The notes beneath the pieces are model-generated. The model was not told where the DNA came from. It saw only the letters and a program-made list of their open reading frames with translations, and searched no databases. DNA of 64,000 nt from Hetaerina americana (taxonomy: Eukaryota; Arthropoda; Insecta; Odonata; Calopterygidae): contig JAKTNV010000009.1 in the NCBI GenBank assembly GCA_022747635.1, forward strand, positions 67,114,177 to 67,178,176. Direction: 5' to 3'. Each line of letters opens with the position of its first letter. The stretch's first letter is position 1. Positions 33,501-47,670 of the stretch are shown here, one piece after another. A program made the translations under genes and the position numbers.

Positions 33501-34180
33501 GGTTTGCGGCTGTTTGTAGATGAGCGGAGGTGAGCCCTGGAAGGAGAGATAGAAAGGGGGCGTCCGAATCATTTGGGATAGGGAAGGGAGGTCATTGTGG
33601 CGGCGTCGGGAGCGGGGACGCTGCTACCTACGCTCAGTGCGGGAGATGGACGAGACTGGAGGGAGGGAGGCGGAGAACGCGAATCCATTTAAAGGCTCCC
33701 TCATCGCCAGCGGGTTGAATTTGGGTCATCCCGCCCACATGTACACACGGATCCCCACCCCCGGTGGCATCCTTGCCTCCAACGGTGCCCATCCCTCCAG
33801 TCCCAACCCCCTTATCCCTCCCTCCCGAGCACACGTCGAGGACACTTGTTTGTCGGTTTTGCGACGGAGGGAATGCAAGACAAAGGCGCGGTCCTCGGGG
33901 AGGGGGGGTGAGTGGGGTTGAAGTAGGGAAGGGTAATGACTGGGAGGGATCACGAGGGCGGAAGGGAGGTGGAGGGTGTTGGGTGGCGCGAGCAGGTGGG
34001 GAGGAGGGCACGGGGGAGGGCGTGGAAGGGTGGGGGAGGGCGAGGAAAGGCAGAGGGGGTGGAGAGGCGGAAAAGCAGTCCGTTAATGTCTTTCTAAGGA
34101 TTCAAACACACACAAACGAGTAAGCATACGAAGGGATGGCCCCGCGGTTGCCCCGCCGAATGTAGGACACAACAGCGGGG
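33500..34180. other. GC-rich island with C-rich then G-rich tracts
   Basis: C-rich at about 33750-33830, then strongly G-rich at 33895-34070 with many GGG runs, so both strands have G-quadruplex potential. ORFs of 108-125 codons overlap here in several frames on both strands, which points to composition and not to coding. No domain seen. Confidence 0.5.
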
Positions 34181-36825
34181 CAAGAGTTTTCAAAAACTTT
34201 AGCTCGGATAAAATCCGATAGATGAGTAGATTCGTGGACCAGATATGGAAGTATTTAGATGCTCTCAGGTCGCATCATTGCCATAAATAATTTATTATTT
34301 CAGAAAGAAGTAGTGATTTGCTAGAGCAATGACTAAAAATATATCTGTTGAGTGAAGAAATTTTTTAACTTTCGGAGATACCCCATTATAAAACGACCCA
34401 AGTTCCAAACGATTGAAGTGTCATTATTACGTTCCAGGATGCCAAACGGTCATTATCTTTTCCTATTCATTAAATATTCTAATCACTATGAGAATGCTTC
34501 TTGCAATGCCAACATTAATAAAATAAAACATTTGCAATAAAATAAAGCAATGCTTTTGGGGGGATACATTTGTGTTCAACCCTGCAGCAAACCAATAGAA
34601 CCCTGTAGAACTCCCTCGATAGACTTTCGTGGGGTTAACGAGCTGACCTTAAATTACTCAGGGAAACACAACTGTCATTTTGGGAAAAGAATCTAAAGCA
34701 CACAAAAGGCACTCCTGAAAGAGTACCAACTCGAACGCAATTCAGGGAATTATGAAGATATTTTATTTGCACAGAGACGAAAGGAAGCTTTCCGTTATTG
34801 GATAGTATTCCACCACTGCCGTTATGTCCAACTGATCATGGCTATGACACATGGCGACCCGAAGAGGCAGCGCTTGTCCCTCTTCATTAGAAATTAAGCA
34901 TGTAAGGCGCTCCGACAGCCGAGTTCACATCTCGTATTAATCATTTAACATAATACACGCTACAACACAAAAGCCAAGTTGAGAACATGAACAAAGACCG
35001 GCTTATCTGCAGGGGGCGTAGACCAATAAAACGACAACGTATGCAAAACAATGTTTTTCTAACAAATTTATCACTGAACTCTCAAGGCAGGCATACAGAT
35101 AAGATGAATAATTAAAGCATTACACTCACCGGCACCAAAAGCCCTCGCATACACTCCGGGGGGAATGATGGACGAAGTTTAAACGCGTACACACAAAAAC
35201 CAAACGGTGCATTTCAATTGAGATCTAAATCTAATTGCAAGAACCAAATTGGGTGCATGTGAGAGGAAGCTCGCGGACAGGGTGGGTCATACAAGCCGGT
35301 CGCAATGGGATGATTATTTCAATGATCCTTACTTCGGCGTTATGACGCTGGCAGCTCAGCACTCGTTTTGAAAAAACTGCACTGAGGCTTTGAAGAATTA
35401 CGAATACTAATGAGACTAATATACTGCCTTCCAATACCAGACATTGGGACTCCAATGCTGGCGGTACCTTGTTATTGTTTCCCAGCCATTTCGATCCTTA
35501 ACCAGGAACTGTGTGGAGGGCACTTCTAATGTACACTCCATCTGTCGGACGAGATAGTAACAGTTCTATCAATTTCAACCCGCATTCCTTTAACCACTGC
35601 GATATGTAATCTGCATTGCAGCAGATTGCCGGCCAATCTGCTGATGTTCTTTTCGCGAATGCACACACCCTTTCTTATTCGTTCCCCATCAGGTTTTACA
35701 TGTAAGCTTCGATAATCAAATGAAAATTCGAATAATATTTTTTAGATGCTCTCAGAATGCCTACCATCGTCAATGGCCGCGATAAAGGTGATCACCCTCC
35801 GCGAAATCAGGGCAAAGCTATAACTGTTTTTCACCCAATCTCTCCGTTCAAGTATCGAGAGGAGGCACGTGTTGATTGCGAAAATAATTGAGCTCCAGAG
35901 AGCTTGCTGGAATGAGCATGGGAAAAGCATTACATTTAAGGAATGGAAAGTTCAGCGAATACCCGTGAGAATGAAAAAAACTAGATTGGAGAAGAGAGTA
36001 AACATGACGGGTGTACTGGTGGAATCACCAGGGCAGCCGTTGACGTACGAAAGTGCTCACGAGAGATTTACCACGGCTTAGCAGGTACAGAACAGCCGAG
36101 TTTACTCGTGACACCGAGGGATTCACATAAGCCCAACATTACCATGGTTGACTGGACCACCGGAAAATATAAGATAGAAAGATTCCATCACTGTCGACTC
36201 TCATACCAGAGCACAATGAGTAGTCGTACAGAAAAATTGCAACAGATAGATGCATAGGAAATGTATCGTATACAACGCCGGGGTGCAATTCATTACCCCG
36301 GCATCTTGAAGCAAAAATAAACAAGACTAGTGTACTTACCAGGAGCGTGAGTAATTAAGAGAGGGAAGAAAATAAGCCAGAAATGTAACTTACCTGAAAA
36401 AGACAACAGAATACCAATTAATGCATAGTTCACAGAACAAAACACTGAATTTTGGGCGGAAATGCATGACGGTCAAGCAGCATTTTGAGAATGGGAAAGA
36501 CATTTTTATTCAAATTAGGCAAGATAATTTGGGGTGGTGTGAATATGCAAACTGGCAACACTGATTTTCACTCTGTCAAAAATTACAATTTAAATTCCAT
36601 CAACACCTTGAAGCATACACAATAAAGAAGGACAAAGACTCCCGTTTACTTCTGATATCGAAGAGATATAAGGCACCAATTTAAATCTGCTCGTTAGAAA
36701 TAATAGTAATAAATTGATATTAATTCTTGATAATGATTAAAATAAATGCTTATTTATCCTTAGCACAGCCCGCGACAGGAGATGAACACTATCAAACATC
36801 CCAAAATATGTGATAAATAAGAGCA
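34180..36825. other. Unassigned AT-rich DNA
   Basis: Short motif-free ORFs only. Confidence 0.4.
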
Positions 36826-37150
36826 CTTGCGTTGTCAGCCGAGTCTTACTTTTACGGACACCTTACTCGCACGGCAATGCGGATGCAGGACCACATGGCT
36901 GCCGTGGCAACGGGAGATGGGCAGCGTAAAACGAAACGAATTGGTTGTAATGGGCACTTTGAAGACCGAGAAGAGAAAGGAATCGACGGTGTGGAGGGAA
37001 GAGAGGGGAGTGAGGGAGAATGATGGCCGGGGGCACTCGGAAAGGGTCGCCTCCATTACGGCGAGGCCGTGACCCTAAGGGCCCGTCACCTCCTCCCCAC
37101 ACCCTCCCCTGGGGAATCCAGAATAGCGAGTGTTCGAAGGAGTGATGGAC
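36825..37150. other. GC-rich island
   Basis: Purine-rich to about 37030, then mixed GC-rich. Five overlapping ORFs in different frames, none with a motif. Confidence 0.35.
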
Positions 37151-37449
37151 CCAGCGGCGCCCGTCGGTAGAAGAAACGGCGAATTACGTAAGAGTGCCGA
37201 AGATGGGCGAATTGGATTAACAGCACCCCGTTATAATTCACCCGCTTCATGCAACCCTTTCGTTCGAAGAAGTATTGAGTCTTTGATTTTCGAGCATTTG
37301 CTAGGAAAAATCTACTTAATACCAACATACCTATTCTCTACATATTTTCTTTTAGGGTAGGCTAATTAAAATGAATCCTGATTTTACTCAGAAAACCTAC
37401 TTTCATTACCTACTTCCACAATACCCCGTCCTTACATTCTGATCCCTCC

Positions 37450-37800
37450 ACTATCACATTCGCGAATTTTTCTTTAAGTGCTCCAAATCTTCTGATGATA
37501 TCATTATTCCGTCTTGAGAGTTTCTACGAATGCATTTATCTTCGTCTTTCTCGGTTTACTCCTTCCCTTTTCTCTTTCTCCCATCGCAGCACACACTCTC
37601 CTTTCCCATATCGATGTCTGACGACTCGACCGCCATTCACTCTCTTAAAATGACCGAACCGTCGTAACTTACCTCTCCCGTGCCTCTCTTTTACCGGTAC
37701 CTCGAATCCACATTCATTCATGGCCCACTCACCTGACATTTTTTAACAAAAACGCTCCTCAAGTATCCCATATATCCATCCCTTAACTCAACATCAATTT
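37450..37800 (-). pseudogene. LINE 3'-region relic
   Basis: The minus strand reads NECGFEVPVKERHGRGKLRR then FGHFKRVNGGRVV near 37600-37730. This matches the LINE C-terminal pattern RxLRWFGHVxRMxxGRV. Upstream IKIDVELRDG may be the preceding block. RT motifs are absent, and only this tail survives. Strand matches the LINE relics at 24.3 and 43-44 kb, but the family cannot be compared reliably. Confidence 0.55.
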
Positions 37801-38710
37801 TTATCTTGGCATCCCCGTGTTTCGCTTCCCTGCAATTCGGTGGAGAGGAGAATCTATTTGAGCACTGCCGCTTTTGCTGCCTTAGACAACTCCTTATTGT
37901 TTTATATACTTGAAGTAGCACTGACAACCATTTTTCCAACATTTGCGCATCTTTTAATTTCAACGAAAAATACCCTAATTTATAACGACTCATTACAATG
38001 AAAAATTCACTCGCTTAAGAATGAAATAGAGCTCTACAAGATATATCTTTTTTTGACCCCCAAGGTCGTTTGTTGAGCTGGGACACTTTTCATTCACAGT
38101 TCTTCGATAAAATCATATTAATACAAGCGTGTGGAGTCAGAGGACAAATAATCCACATTATAGTACACAAGCGCAGGCGAAAAATGCAGACATGCGATAT
38201 TCGCTTTGACTCCCTTGCTAGTTCAGACAATGTTTCCTATGTTCTTTAACCCTTTCGTACGAGTAGATTGCCACGTCAGTGCTTTTAGTGGCAATAAAAT
38301 ACATACAAAACGGAAGGTAATAAAGAAAATAGCTTCCAGAAAACCTTAGAAGGGGTTCATGCCATCAAAAAGGACTCATTCATATGGTCTTCCTTTGAGG
38401 GTGTGAATTGGCAAAAGAACGCCGGCTTGAATGACTTTTCAAGTTAGGACTCTGCGCCACAAAGGCAGTTCACATATGGCGCACAGCAAGGTTTGAAACA
38501 ACCTTCTGAAAGCTACAGGAAGATGGTATGTGTTTACAGAACTCCAATTCTTCATCTTGGCGCAGGCAATCGTTCGATTGATTTGAATAAATATATTTAC
38601 ACTCTATTCTTAGAGCCTTCTTTTTTATTTCTTTCCCTCCACACCTTGTGCCAAGCCTTTACCTCCCCATATTGGGTCATTCCTTCGAAATATTTTGACC
38701 ACACTTATAT
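37800..38710. other. Unassigned DNA
   Basis: No gene recognised. Confidence 0.35.
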
Positions 38711-38820
38711 TTGTGTGTGTATATATATACGTATATTCAAAACTCTATTATCAATACTAAAAAATAAATAAATATATATATATATATATTTCTTTATTTA
38801 TGGACAGGGTCATATGACCC
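38711..38820. repeat. TG/TA microsatellites and a 14-bp palindrome
   Basis: (TG)n/(TA)n at about 38712-38734, AT runs at 38770-38790, and a perfect palindrome GGGTCATATGACCC at 38807-38820. The pyrimidine-rich stretch before it (38590-38710) loosely resembles the body of SINE family C. Confidence 0.75.
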
Positions 38821-38824
38821 AGTT

Positions 38825-40190
38825 AATCGGCTCTCCTTTACACTCCTCTTCCACTAAGCTCCATTCTCAAATTATAAAAAAAACGTCTTATTTGCAGCAC
38901 TGTCCATCCGAAATAACCTGCTTAATTAAAAATCAAATGTCTCATTCTTTCTTCCTTTTGAAAGCTATAAGGCTGCAGTGCGCCGAGGAAAATCATCGTT
39001 AGAAGCCTACGCGTGCATAAAATATCTCTAAAATCACCGCATTACGGCTTGCGAAACTACTTTAAAAAATTGATATCATCTTCGTATTCCCGAAAAGGTC
39101 GCAAATTTTCTTAGATTCATTTTTTTTTTAAAATTCAATAGATCTCTTATTGTCCCAATTCCGAGTTAGCCCAAATTGAATATTTGAAATTTATCACTGA
39201 AACAGAACTAATATTGCATTTTACATAACCTTTTTTAAAGATCGAATTGTTTTTAATCCAATAGACCCTTCTCTAGTTTCTATATTAGCATGACTGCAGA
39301 GCTTTTCAGAAAAAAACCGACAAATTGTATTTATCATAACGTTGGCCAAATATGAGCCACTTCGCATTTTTAATTGGGAAGAAATGGGATAAACACAGCA
39401 TGTGCAACCAGGTCACCTACACAACGGAAAACGATCATGGATTTCATGCCGAAGTTTCAAAGTCCGGACTAAAAGAATGTTTGACTTTAGGTCGTGTTTT
39501 TCGATTACAGGCCACGGTGCATTGGTGCGGAGGAGGATGGGGAGCTCGAGCATCAGAGAATAGACACTTCCAACCACTCTGTTGCTCTATCTCCTATTAC
39601 GAGTGGAGTGGCAATGCGTGGGAACTCGATTTGATGGAGGGAAAGCGACAACATCGCGCCGTTGCCTTAAGACGGTATCAATTTACGACTTGAGTGGGTG
39701 TCTGTAATTCCAAGCTTTGCCCTTACCTCAAACGATTTTTCCGCACAAATTGACCGCCAAATCGAGAATAGAAACGGTGAGGGGAAAACTCTCTTAAGGC
39801 ATTGCACCCCGAATGAAGATGCGAGAAAAGATTTATTTATATTCAGAAGGCAAGAGAGGATCATTAGGTAGGCGACCCAAGGCCGTAGCTTATAGTACCG
39901 CCAGTTGTAATCGCTGCATGGATGGAATTCAGGGATATAAGAAGAATGCATTACGATATTAGCCAATGATTCATTTAAACCTAACGTTCTGTAAGCAATT
40001 ATGGATACTGGGAATGTTTTTTTTTCATTTGGACTAACCGAGAAATAACGAAAATGATAAAATTCAAGCCACTGAGCTGGAAACCCCGTATTAAAAGGCA
40101 GTTGCATAGACTCCTTAAGATTGAGAAGAGAATGATATTAAAAATCGATTCGCCAGGGAATGCCAGCACCACTCATTAAAAGACCCTATT
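38825..40190. other. Unassigned DNA
   Basis: A 113-codon ORF at 39352-39693 and a 146-codon minus ORF at 39667-40107 have no recognisable domain. Confidence 0.35.
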
Positions 40191-40475
40191 CAGCACGCAA
40201 GACGTCTAGATAAAGAAGGTCCTCGCCCTCTGCTACATTTCTGGCCGCATAATTTGCCATGGGGCAAGCAAAGAACAAAGGAGCCGTAAGAGGAAGACGG
40301 AATGGGCGACCGAATGAGGATGAGAGGGGTGAACGAAATGGGGACGTGGCGGGGACATTGCCTTTCGATCCACGACCGCGAGGTGAAAGCACTTCCCTTT
40401 GCCGTGTCTTTCTAAGGCAAGGGGTGCGCGTGGGGTGCGTTCAGGGGCGCGACGGCTAAAATATGAGGTCGTGCT
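40190..40475. other. GC-rich island
   Basis: GC-rich segment with overlapping ORFs on both strands and no motif. Confidence 0.3.
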
Positions 40476-43310
40476 GAAAATGGAGAGTAGGGTGAAAGGA
40501 TCGGGTGAAAGGCAAAAGATCTGCACCCAACTGCCTACTACTGCATCTGGTGAAACATTCCATTCCCTCGTGATTTAACTGTTTCCTTAAAAGTGACTTC
40601 GGGAAAACAAAGCAGCGATAATCGGATTCGACGAAAAATTAATTTCACGGAGGGAGGAGTACAATGCTTGCAGACCAGGAGGTCTAGTCGCCAACTTTGG
40701 TCACCTAGTATTTTCGTCAATAAATTCCTCCACGTTTTTAGCGACATCACCCAGTCACTGCCGATGCCCAAAAGCGATTATGGGGTACAAGATTTTACGG
40801 AAGTTAACAAAAATAAATAGCAGCCAGTTAAATAATACGCCCAAAATTAGTATTGCCGATCAATAATTATTACCTTTAAATATTTTATAATTTTTCTGCG
40901 AAGGAGAAACCGCGTAGAGTGACGTTGAAAATTTTTAATTAAAAAAATATTTTCAATATCAGTCATGATGTTTTCATTTAAGTTTACTGAAAACGTATAC
41001 ATAAAAGCGACAAAAGGCACAGCATCTTAACTAAATCCTTACCGTTGTCCAAGTTTCTAAAATCGTGTACGTAAAAAACAGTAAACATTGGTACGTAACA
41101 CTGTTGTTACCAATGATTGCATTTAATGCATTAATAAATTACTATTACATTTAATAATTAATAAATTGCTTTCACATTGAACCATTAATAAATTACTCTG
41201 TAATTATTACATAGTAATTTATTACGTTCACAACACTTTTCTTTTTCCTGCCTGTTTGATCTAACGTTCGCGTCCCGTATTCGATTTGAAAAGATCAGAC
41301 TAAGGAACGTTCAAAAAAACGAGAGAGAGAGAAAGATAGAACTAGGTTTTAAGAATCTGCCAAAATACATCAATAACCTACTATAAAAACCGCAATCCTC
41401 GATCCTCTTGGCTCTCAGATTTTACTTTCCTTCCCACAATTCAATGCAAGTCGGCCTCCACAGTAAAGCTGTGAAGGAAGATGAAATTCAGCTATTATAT
41501 CGATAAAAATTTTGGCACACCGAGAAAAGCAAGTAAAAAGGAATGAACTGCCATCCACTGCAATATGGAGGTCTAGCAATCCTCTCAAGTTATTGACGTC
41601 ACGATGACAAGGAACAATAAGAAGAAGAGGGAAAGTAATTAGATCCAAGCGTCGGCAATTATTTACCCTCAACGAATGCGGCCGGGAGAGAAGAGATTGC
41701 CATGAAAATGTCAAGTCAATTCCTACTTCCTGTCACACATACGTTTTCTTGATTCATCGAACGGCAGCGTTATCTAACAGTATTAATATAGCACCACGTC
41801 CTAACGTAACCCTGCGATCCTTAGGTCAAGTTCATTGGTAAAGCAAGGAGAGAGGCAACTGCAATTCACCCACTGGCAGAGCTTTGCGTAAGCATCTGAG
41901 AACTTGGGACATGAAAGGAAATGTACATAGGAGCAGAGGTTAATGGGAAAAAGTTGATCATGAAGGACACAGATCCATACGTTAATGGGAAAATTTAAAT
42001 ATAATAGAATAAACCCAATCAGCACCAACAATATATGAGCGAAAAACTCAGTTTGATTTTGTGATGAGTGAATGGAAGGGTTTTTCACACAACCTAGGTA
42101 ATGGCCCAGTCGGAGAGGGCGCGATCAGTCCTGGGAATGAAGGAAAGAGGTGATGCCACATGAAAAAATTACAAAAGAATTTGCACATGGATAAGTGAAA
42201 TATATGAAACCAAGTAATGGATGGTATGTAGCTTCGTGACGGAGAATTCAGTCGATAGGGGAGAAAGCAACAAAAAAAAGGTCACCGAAGGTTAACACAA
42301 TGTATACACATTTATGCATAGCATGAATACTGCCGGACAAGTGCGCTAGTGCTGATTCAAGCAACCATTTCATGTGTCGGCATTACACAAGAAAATCATG
42401 AGGCCATAGCCCGGTATTGATTGAATTGGAACACCGGTACTTGCAGTCTAGAGTCATCCAACGCTAGTACTAACGCTAATGCCAGACAACACGGTCTTTG
42501 AGCTTGTCGAGCGGTAAAGGTCAGTGCATGCGCTAGCATATTGCCCCCGAATCTGTTTTCTGCTGTGTGAGGCACGCACGCAATGGGTTGCATCTAAATC
42601 AAGTCAAGCAGGGGAGACGAGAGACTGCTGGCTACGCGCAGGAGAATGTAGGAAGGTGGCCTTATCACGCAACATGACTCAAAGCATTTAACTTTTGGCG
42701 ACTTTAACTTGTCCACTTATCGCTGCAGTCGGTTAACTGCCGCTGCGCACTAAAGCATGCTTCATTATTACGTCCTCGTGCAGAAGATACGCACAGTTCA
42801 CAGACGAATTCATAACTGGATCTTTGGGAAGATTTTGCCAAAAAGGTACACAACAAGTCCAGAAATTTCAATAGCCATACCGCCAACGAGTATTAACAAA
42901 TGAGTCATTATGCGCTAATCACTGTGCGATAATTTACCGGAAACCGAATCCTAGAAATGGTTTTCGGCAGCCCAACAAGATTCCCTGACAATACCTCCAT
43001 TGTTTCATGGTTACACTGACGTCTCCCATCACCTGCTTTTCGTTAATTATCTTTTATCTTTCTCGTAAGTTTTGTTATTCCAGGGTACATTCAAATTATG
43101 AGACTCAGGATGGGCTCGTTCACTTTTCCTCTTCTTCCGATATCTTCCACGAGCCTCTTCTGCAACCACTTTTCCTGGGCATTCTTCTCTAGCCACTCGG
43201 TCGGCTCACATAATTCACACCATTATCCTGCAGCACCAAATGGAATTGTAATAATGTATTACCGACGCGGATTTAGCGTACTACTGTGAGCATTATTCAA
43301 ATTTCTCCAT
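40475..43310. other. Unassigned AT-rich DNA
   Basis: Three copies of ATTAATAAATT recur within 41128-41203, with an inverted partner at about 41214-41225. No gene recognised. Confidence 0.4.
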
Positions 43311-43319
43311 ACGACTAAT

Positions 43320-44430
43320 ATCGAATAACAATATTCCTCATCACCATCAGAATTTCAGTCCTAACATTGATTTACTGCAGCCATCCAACATTTTCTATTC
43401 GGCGTTATTTCCGTCACCCCCTGATAGCTTTCCTGCATTCAGTCCTTAGTTTTAATGGTATCTTGATTTCCTTCGCAGTATTACCCTTCAGTTCTCCCTT
43501 CTATTATGTTTCCAACTAATACATACTATTTGCCCTTCGTAGTGTCCAATACATTGGATTATTCCCTGACATAGAGCTCTCCATATGGTCATTTTCTCTA
43601 ATCCTCTTCTATATACTTCCTCGTGCCTCACATTCTAATGATTGCCTCATAATTTTCTCTATTCTCCTCCATCACCGAATTTCAAAGGCTCTTATTCTTC
43701 TCAGAACTATTTTTCTAATGTTCCATAACTTTGATTCGAAGAGTTCCATGCTCCATAAAAACGTAAGACGAATTGTTTGTTGTGCGCACCTTAAGTCTGA
43801 ACGTAGCAGTTGCATCTCCTTCATGAACGCCTTCTTGGCTTGGGTTATTCTTCGCTTGACGTCAATCGAACCTTTTTCATCCCAAGTTACACTGCTGACC
43901 AGGTAGTGGAAGGGTTACATATAATGGCTTGCTTGCGTATCAGTTCTTCGGTCAGTGCCCTCAAGTTATTGACCCTCATGCTCATCTGTTTCTCCTGAAT
44001 CCGAATCGGTTTTCCGCGAGGCTTTCTCCTTTCAAGCCTTTTATTCTTCGGCTAATCAGCCGAGTAAGTATACTATTTGATACGTGAGACATCAAGCTCG
44101 AAGTAGCGTTATCTTCGCATTTATATGTTCTTGGTTTCTTCAATATTGCAATCATCACACTCTCCTCAACATTCTCCGGCAGTTTTTCACTGCCATAGCT
44201 ATCCATGATTATTCCAAAGAAGGTTTCAACCGCTTTTACTACCATTGCATTGATTGTTTTCCTTTTTTTGCCATACCCTGGTATCTTGCTGTTCTTCAGG
44301 TCCGCCGAATTCGCTTCTCAGTATTTCCGAACTCCGCTCGTCTTCTTCCATCAATTTTACTTTACCTTCAAGTGGTTGGCAGAGTACTTGAATATATTTC
44401 TTCCATCTCTTCCCAATGCTGCCGCTGACG
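43320..44430 (-). pseudogene. Degraded LINE ORF (RT N-part and C-part)
   Basis: Minus strand. ENVEESVMIAILKKPRTYKC, SSLMSHVSNSILTRLISRRI and AENRFGFRRNR (43985-44200) are the first RT blocks of a LINE, the GFR being the usual end of that region. Homology next resumes at 43690-43890 with RRITQAKKAFMKE, IRLTFLWSMELFESK and RRIRAFEIR, the C-terminal region after the RT. The part between, with motifs A, B and C (FADD), is missing. The 3' end at about 43320-43350 has a TGATGGTGATGA run. Several stops are present. Of the same general type as the LINE at 60.6 kb but clearly older, and it may be another family. Confidence 0.7.
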
Positions 44431-44449
44431 CAATTCTGGAGTCAAATCA

Positions 44450-45080
44450 ATGAAACTTGTTCCACATACACATTAAGCCGATACTGTATAATACATGTTG
44501 TGCATAGAATCATGAGAACAACAAATATTACGTCAACTTTATTTAATAGAGCTCGTAGAACAAAGAAGCAGTAGAAGTAATAGCCCTGAACCGGAAATGG
44601 TAAAACCTACGCTCTTTACACGACATTAGCGTTAAACCAGTACATAAACCAAGGTACCTTGTGGCAGCAGGCATTTGTTGACGCGCACATTCCATTTCAT
44701 TACCTGAAACGCATCTCGTTTATAAAATTGGAACGTTTATGAAATTCTACCAAAAACAGATGCAAAAGACAAATTTAGAGTTCCTTCGTTCATTTATTTA
44801 TCCTTTGATTAATACCTTTTGAAGTTTTCCTTTTTTTAAGTTTCTAAGATGATGCAGGAAAAATGTAATAATAATTCCTTCGTGGTCGAATGCTTAGTAA
44901 CAAAATAAATCAAGTGAAATGCTTTTTTTCAAGCTAGATTCAATTGTTTGAGCTAATAAGGGTCGTCATTTCTACTTATTATCACGTTATATTAGGCACA
45001 ATCTGAAATACTGTCAAAAGACAGGCCTCATTATATCTCTCGTCTCCTTGGATACAAACCAGACGCTTAACGAGACCATA
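44450..45080. other. Unassigned DNA
   Basis: No feature recognised. Confidence 0.35.
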
Positions 45081-45640
45081 GAGACGTCTTGAACTTCCGG
45101 CATTTCTCATTTTCGTACCCCGCGCCTCATCAAGAATTTAGAGACACGTTCAACGTTCTCTTCTCATCGGGGCGAATATTTGAAATGGCACTCCCATGCA
45201 TTTGAAACGCGGTCGAAATACAAAAGGAGGGCGTTCGAAGGCCGAGCGATGGGAAACATTTGACTGGCGAATAGGAGTGCCTCTATGGAACACGATAGGT
45301 GAAAGGAAGATCCGAAGACTGAATCATTAATGGCGTGCTAACGTCCCAACCCGGCAAACGGACGAGACTGAGGCGAGGCACTTATCAGGGATTCACGGGA
45401 TAAAAACCCGCTGAGAGACGTTTATCGTCGCGGTTTCACTCAAGATTTGTCCATTTCTCCTCGTTCCCGATCAACACGCGCCGCCATTAAAGGGACGAAT
45501 TTGTCGCCAGGATGACAACTCTTTTTCTACGTAGATTCCCCTTCCCGAATATTTTCCCGATTTCCACGACGAACTTCCCTTGCTCTCTCCTCGATTTCTC
45601 TCTCGAGCGTTCAATTCCGAAAGTTAAGTATCTACTGAAT
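45080..45640. other. GC-richer segment
   Basis: Moderately GC- and CpG-rich. No ORF of note. Confidence 0.3.
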
Positions 45641-47160
45641 CATTGCCTTGCCGCTGCGCGGTTTCAAATGCATCAGCAGACCCTATTATAGGTTTGGTAT
45701 TCTCTGGCGCCAAAACTAGCGTTGGGATACGCCAAATACGAACTAGTCCCACCATTAAAAGGTACGTATATCTGCCATTTTTATCGGATACTCTCGATTC
45801 GCATTATATATTTCCAGAATTTTCTCTTGAACGATACGGCCCTTTCCCCGATTTCCCCCAAATATTTCGAAGAAAAAGAGTAAATCCTGACTTCTTCTCA
45901 ATTTTCCCGACTGATATTTCAACCTGGCGGCTCCTATTCCTCATCTCTATAATTGATGGACGCTGCCGGCAGCTATTAACATCATTGAGCAGGTGGTAAG
46001 CATAGTTCATTTTACTAACTGGTAGTATAAGGCTACTATCCTCCTTGGCATCTATCATCCTTGTACCCTTTTCCTAGCCAATAATACCCAAGAGAATGTG
46101 AGATTTCGTGGTTATTTTTCTTGAGGAATGTTAGAAATAGGACTTCCTAAAACCTATTCTTTCCGTACGTTTCTTTTAAAAAACATCTTCAATTTTTCCT
46201 GTATTCCAGTAAAGAAAATTGTTTGAACAGGGACCAGGTTGCGGCCGGGTGGTACAATATGAACTACTGACTATGAAAAGAATTAAATCAAAGAACCTAA
46301 GGGCCCAGCGCACGAAACGATGTGGGAATGAAGAAATGGCAGGGAATAGGATTGCTTGTAAGGCTAATGTCAACCAATCATTGGATTGACATTGTATAAT
46401 AATGATGATTTCAGCGATTCGAATGAAAATTAATCTTTGAAGGGCATGACAATGTACACTTTCGACGAAACTGTACTCTAATTATGTTAAAGCACATCAT
46501 CAAAAACCGTTGAGGATGATACGGGCAATAGAATAAGAAGAAGAATGCGAAAATGAGGGTGGAGATGGGAATTTGATATGGTCAGTTCGAAGCATGCAGA
46601 AAATGAATTGAGAATGAACTGAGATGTAGAAGGCTCTTTGTGGCCTCTATGGAAGGGGGAATGTGGAGGTCACAACGAAATATAGAAGAAGAAGATGCAT
46701 CTTGAAGGATATGAAAGGGATTAAATTTAAGAGGGGCCGGAGAAGGCAACAGAAAACTATTGTTTTAGGCTTCAACTATCGATAAATATATATTTAAAAA
46801 ACGATATTTCACCTGCGGCCCAACAGAATAAATAAGCAATCATTTACGTCACTTTGCTCCTTACCGAGTCACCAGAGTTTGAACCCTTATTTTGTTAATG
46901 CTGGCTGACCACTTTCTCATTCTGGCGGATGTCATGCCATAGTATTTTTCCTTCTACGAAACAAACACTGTGTTTTACGAAAACCCCCGATGGTAATCGT
47001 TCAGCATCCTACGGGCCTCATCGAAATCCCTTCACGGGACGGATTCCACCCAACCTTGGTCGTATGTTATCGACCGCTGCCGTACGGAAATCGTTTATTT
47101 TGAGTCTTAAGTACTCGTAGTACATACCGACGATCCAAATACTATATTTATCCCTTCCCG
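45640..47160. other. Unassigned DNA
   Basis: A 118-codon ORF (45643-45999) without motifs. A short imperfect palindrome lies at about 46365-46392 (AATGTCAA and TTGACATT). Confidence 0.35.
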
Positions 47161-47670
47161 ATCGGGAACCGGAATACCCACGGTAACCTCTTGGCGATCC
47201 CCGTTGTAGCGGGCCTACGTGCTCCTACTCTCGTCCTCGAAAGACCCATGGCCCTCACGCATGTTACGTAATTTATTGAGGGCCCAAAGGAGAAACAGAA
47301 AGCCGCGGGGTAGAAGACGGAAGATGGGAGGGAGGTCCAATGTAAAGGGTGCCTAATAAAGAGAGAGAGAGCGTCCGGGCGACTATGGACGTAGGCTGAT
47401 AGATGGATGGCAACATTAGGAGAGGCGCGCGGAGGACGGAGTGAATCAGAGAAGTCATCAACCTCCGCTCATGCCCCATCCTTGAAAGTGTTGAGGCCAC
47501 GATCGTCCGGCTCACGGGGAGTGTGGGGCGGCGGGGTCGGGAAAGGAGCAAGGCTGGCGGTGGTTGGGAAGGGGAGGCGCTGTTCCACGCTCGCCGTGGC
47601 TGACTCTGCCAAAATGGTGTTGATGGTTTTCATGGCAAAGGGACACGCTGTCGAAATGGGCAAATATTAA
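47160..47670. other. GC-rich island followed by AT-rich block
   Basis: GC-rich with a G-rich tract at about 47515-47575, then an abrupt change to AT-rich DNA with ATTA motifs at 47645-47770. An 87-codon ORF has no domain. Confidence 0.35.

Noticed and set aside
33595..34123. Overlapping ORFs of 108-125 codons in the G-rich island
   Set aside because: Open in several frames on both strands because of composition; no recognisable domain.
39352..39693. 113-codon ORF as a possible gene
   Set aside because: No motif, no splice or promoter context, and other chance ORFs of this size are present.
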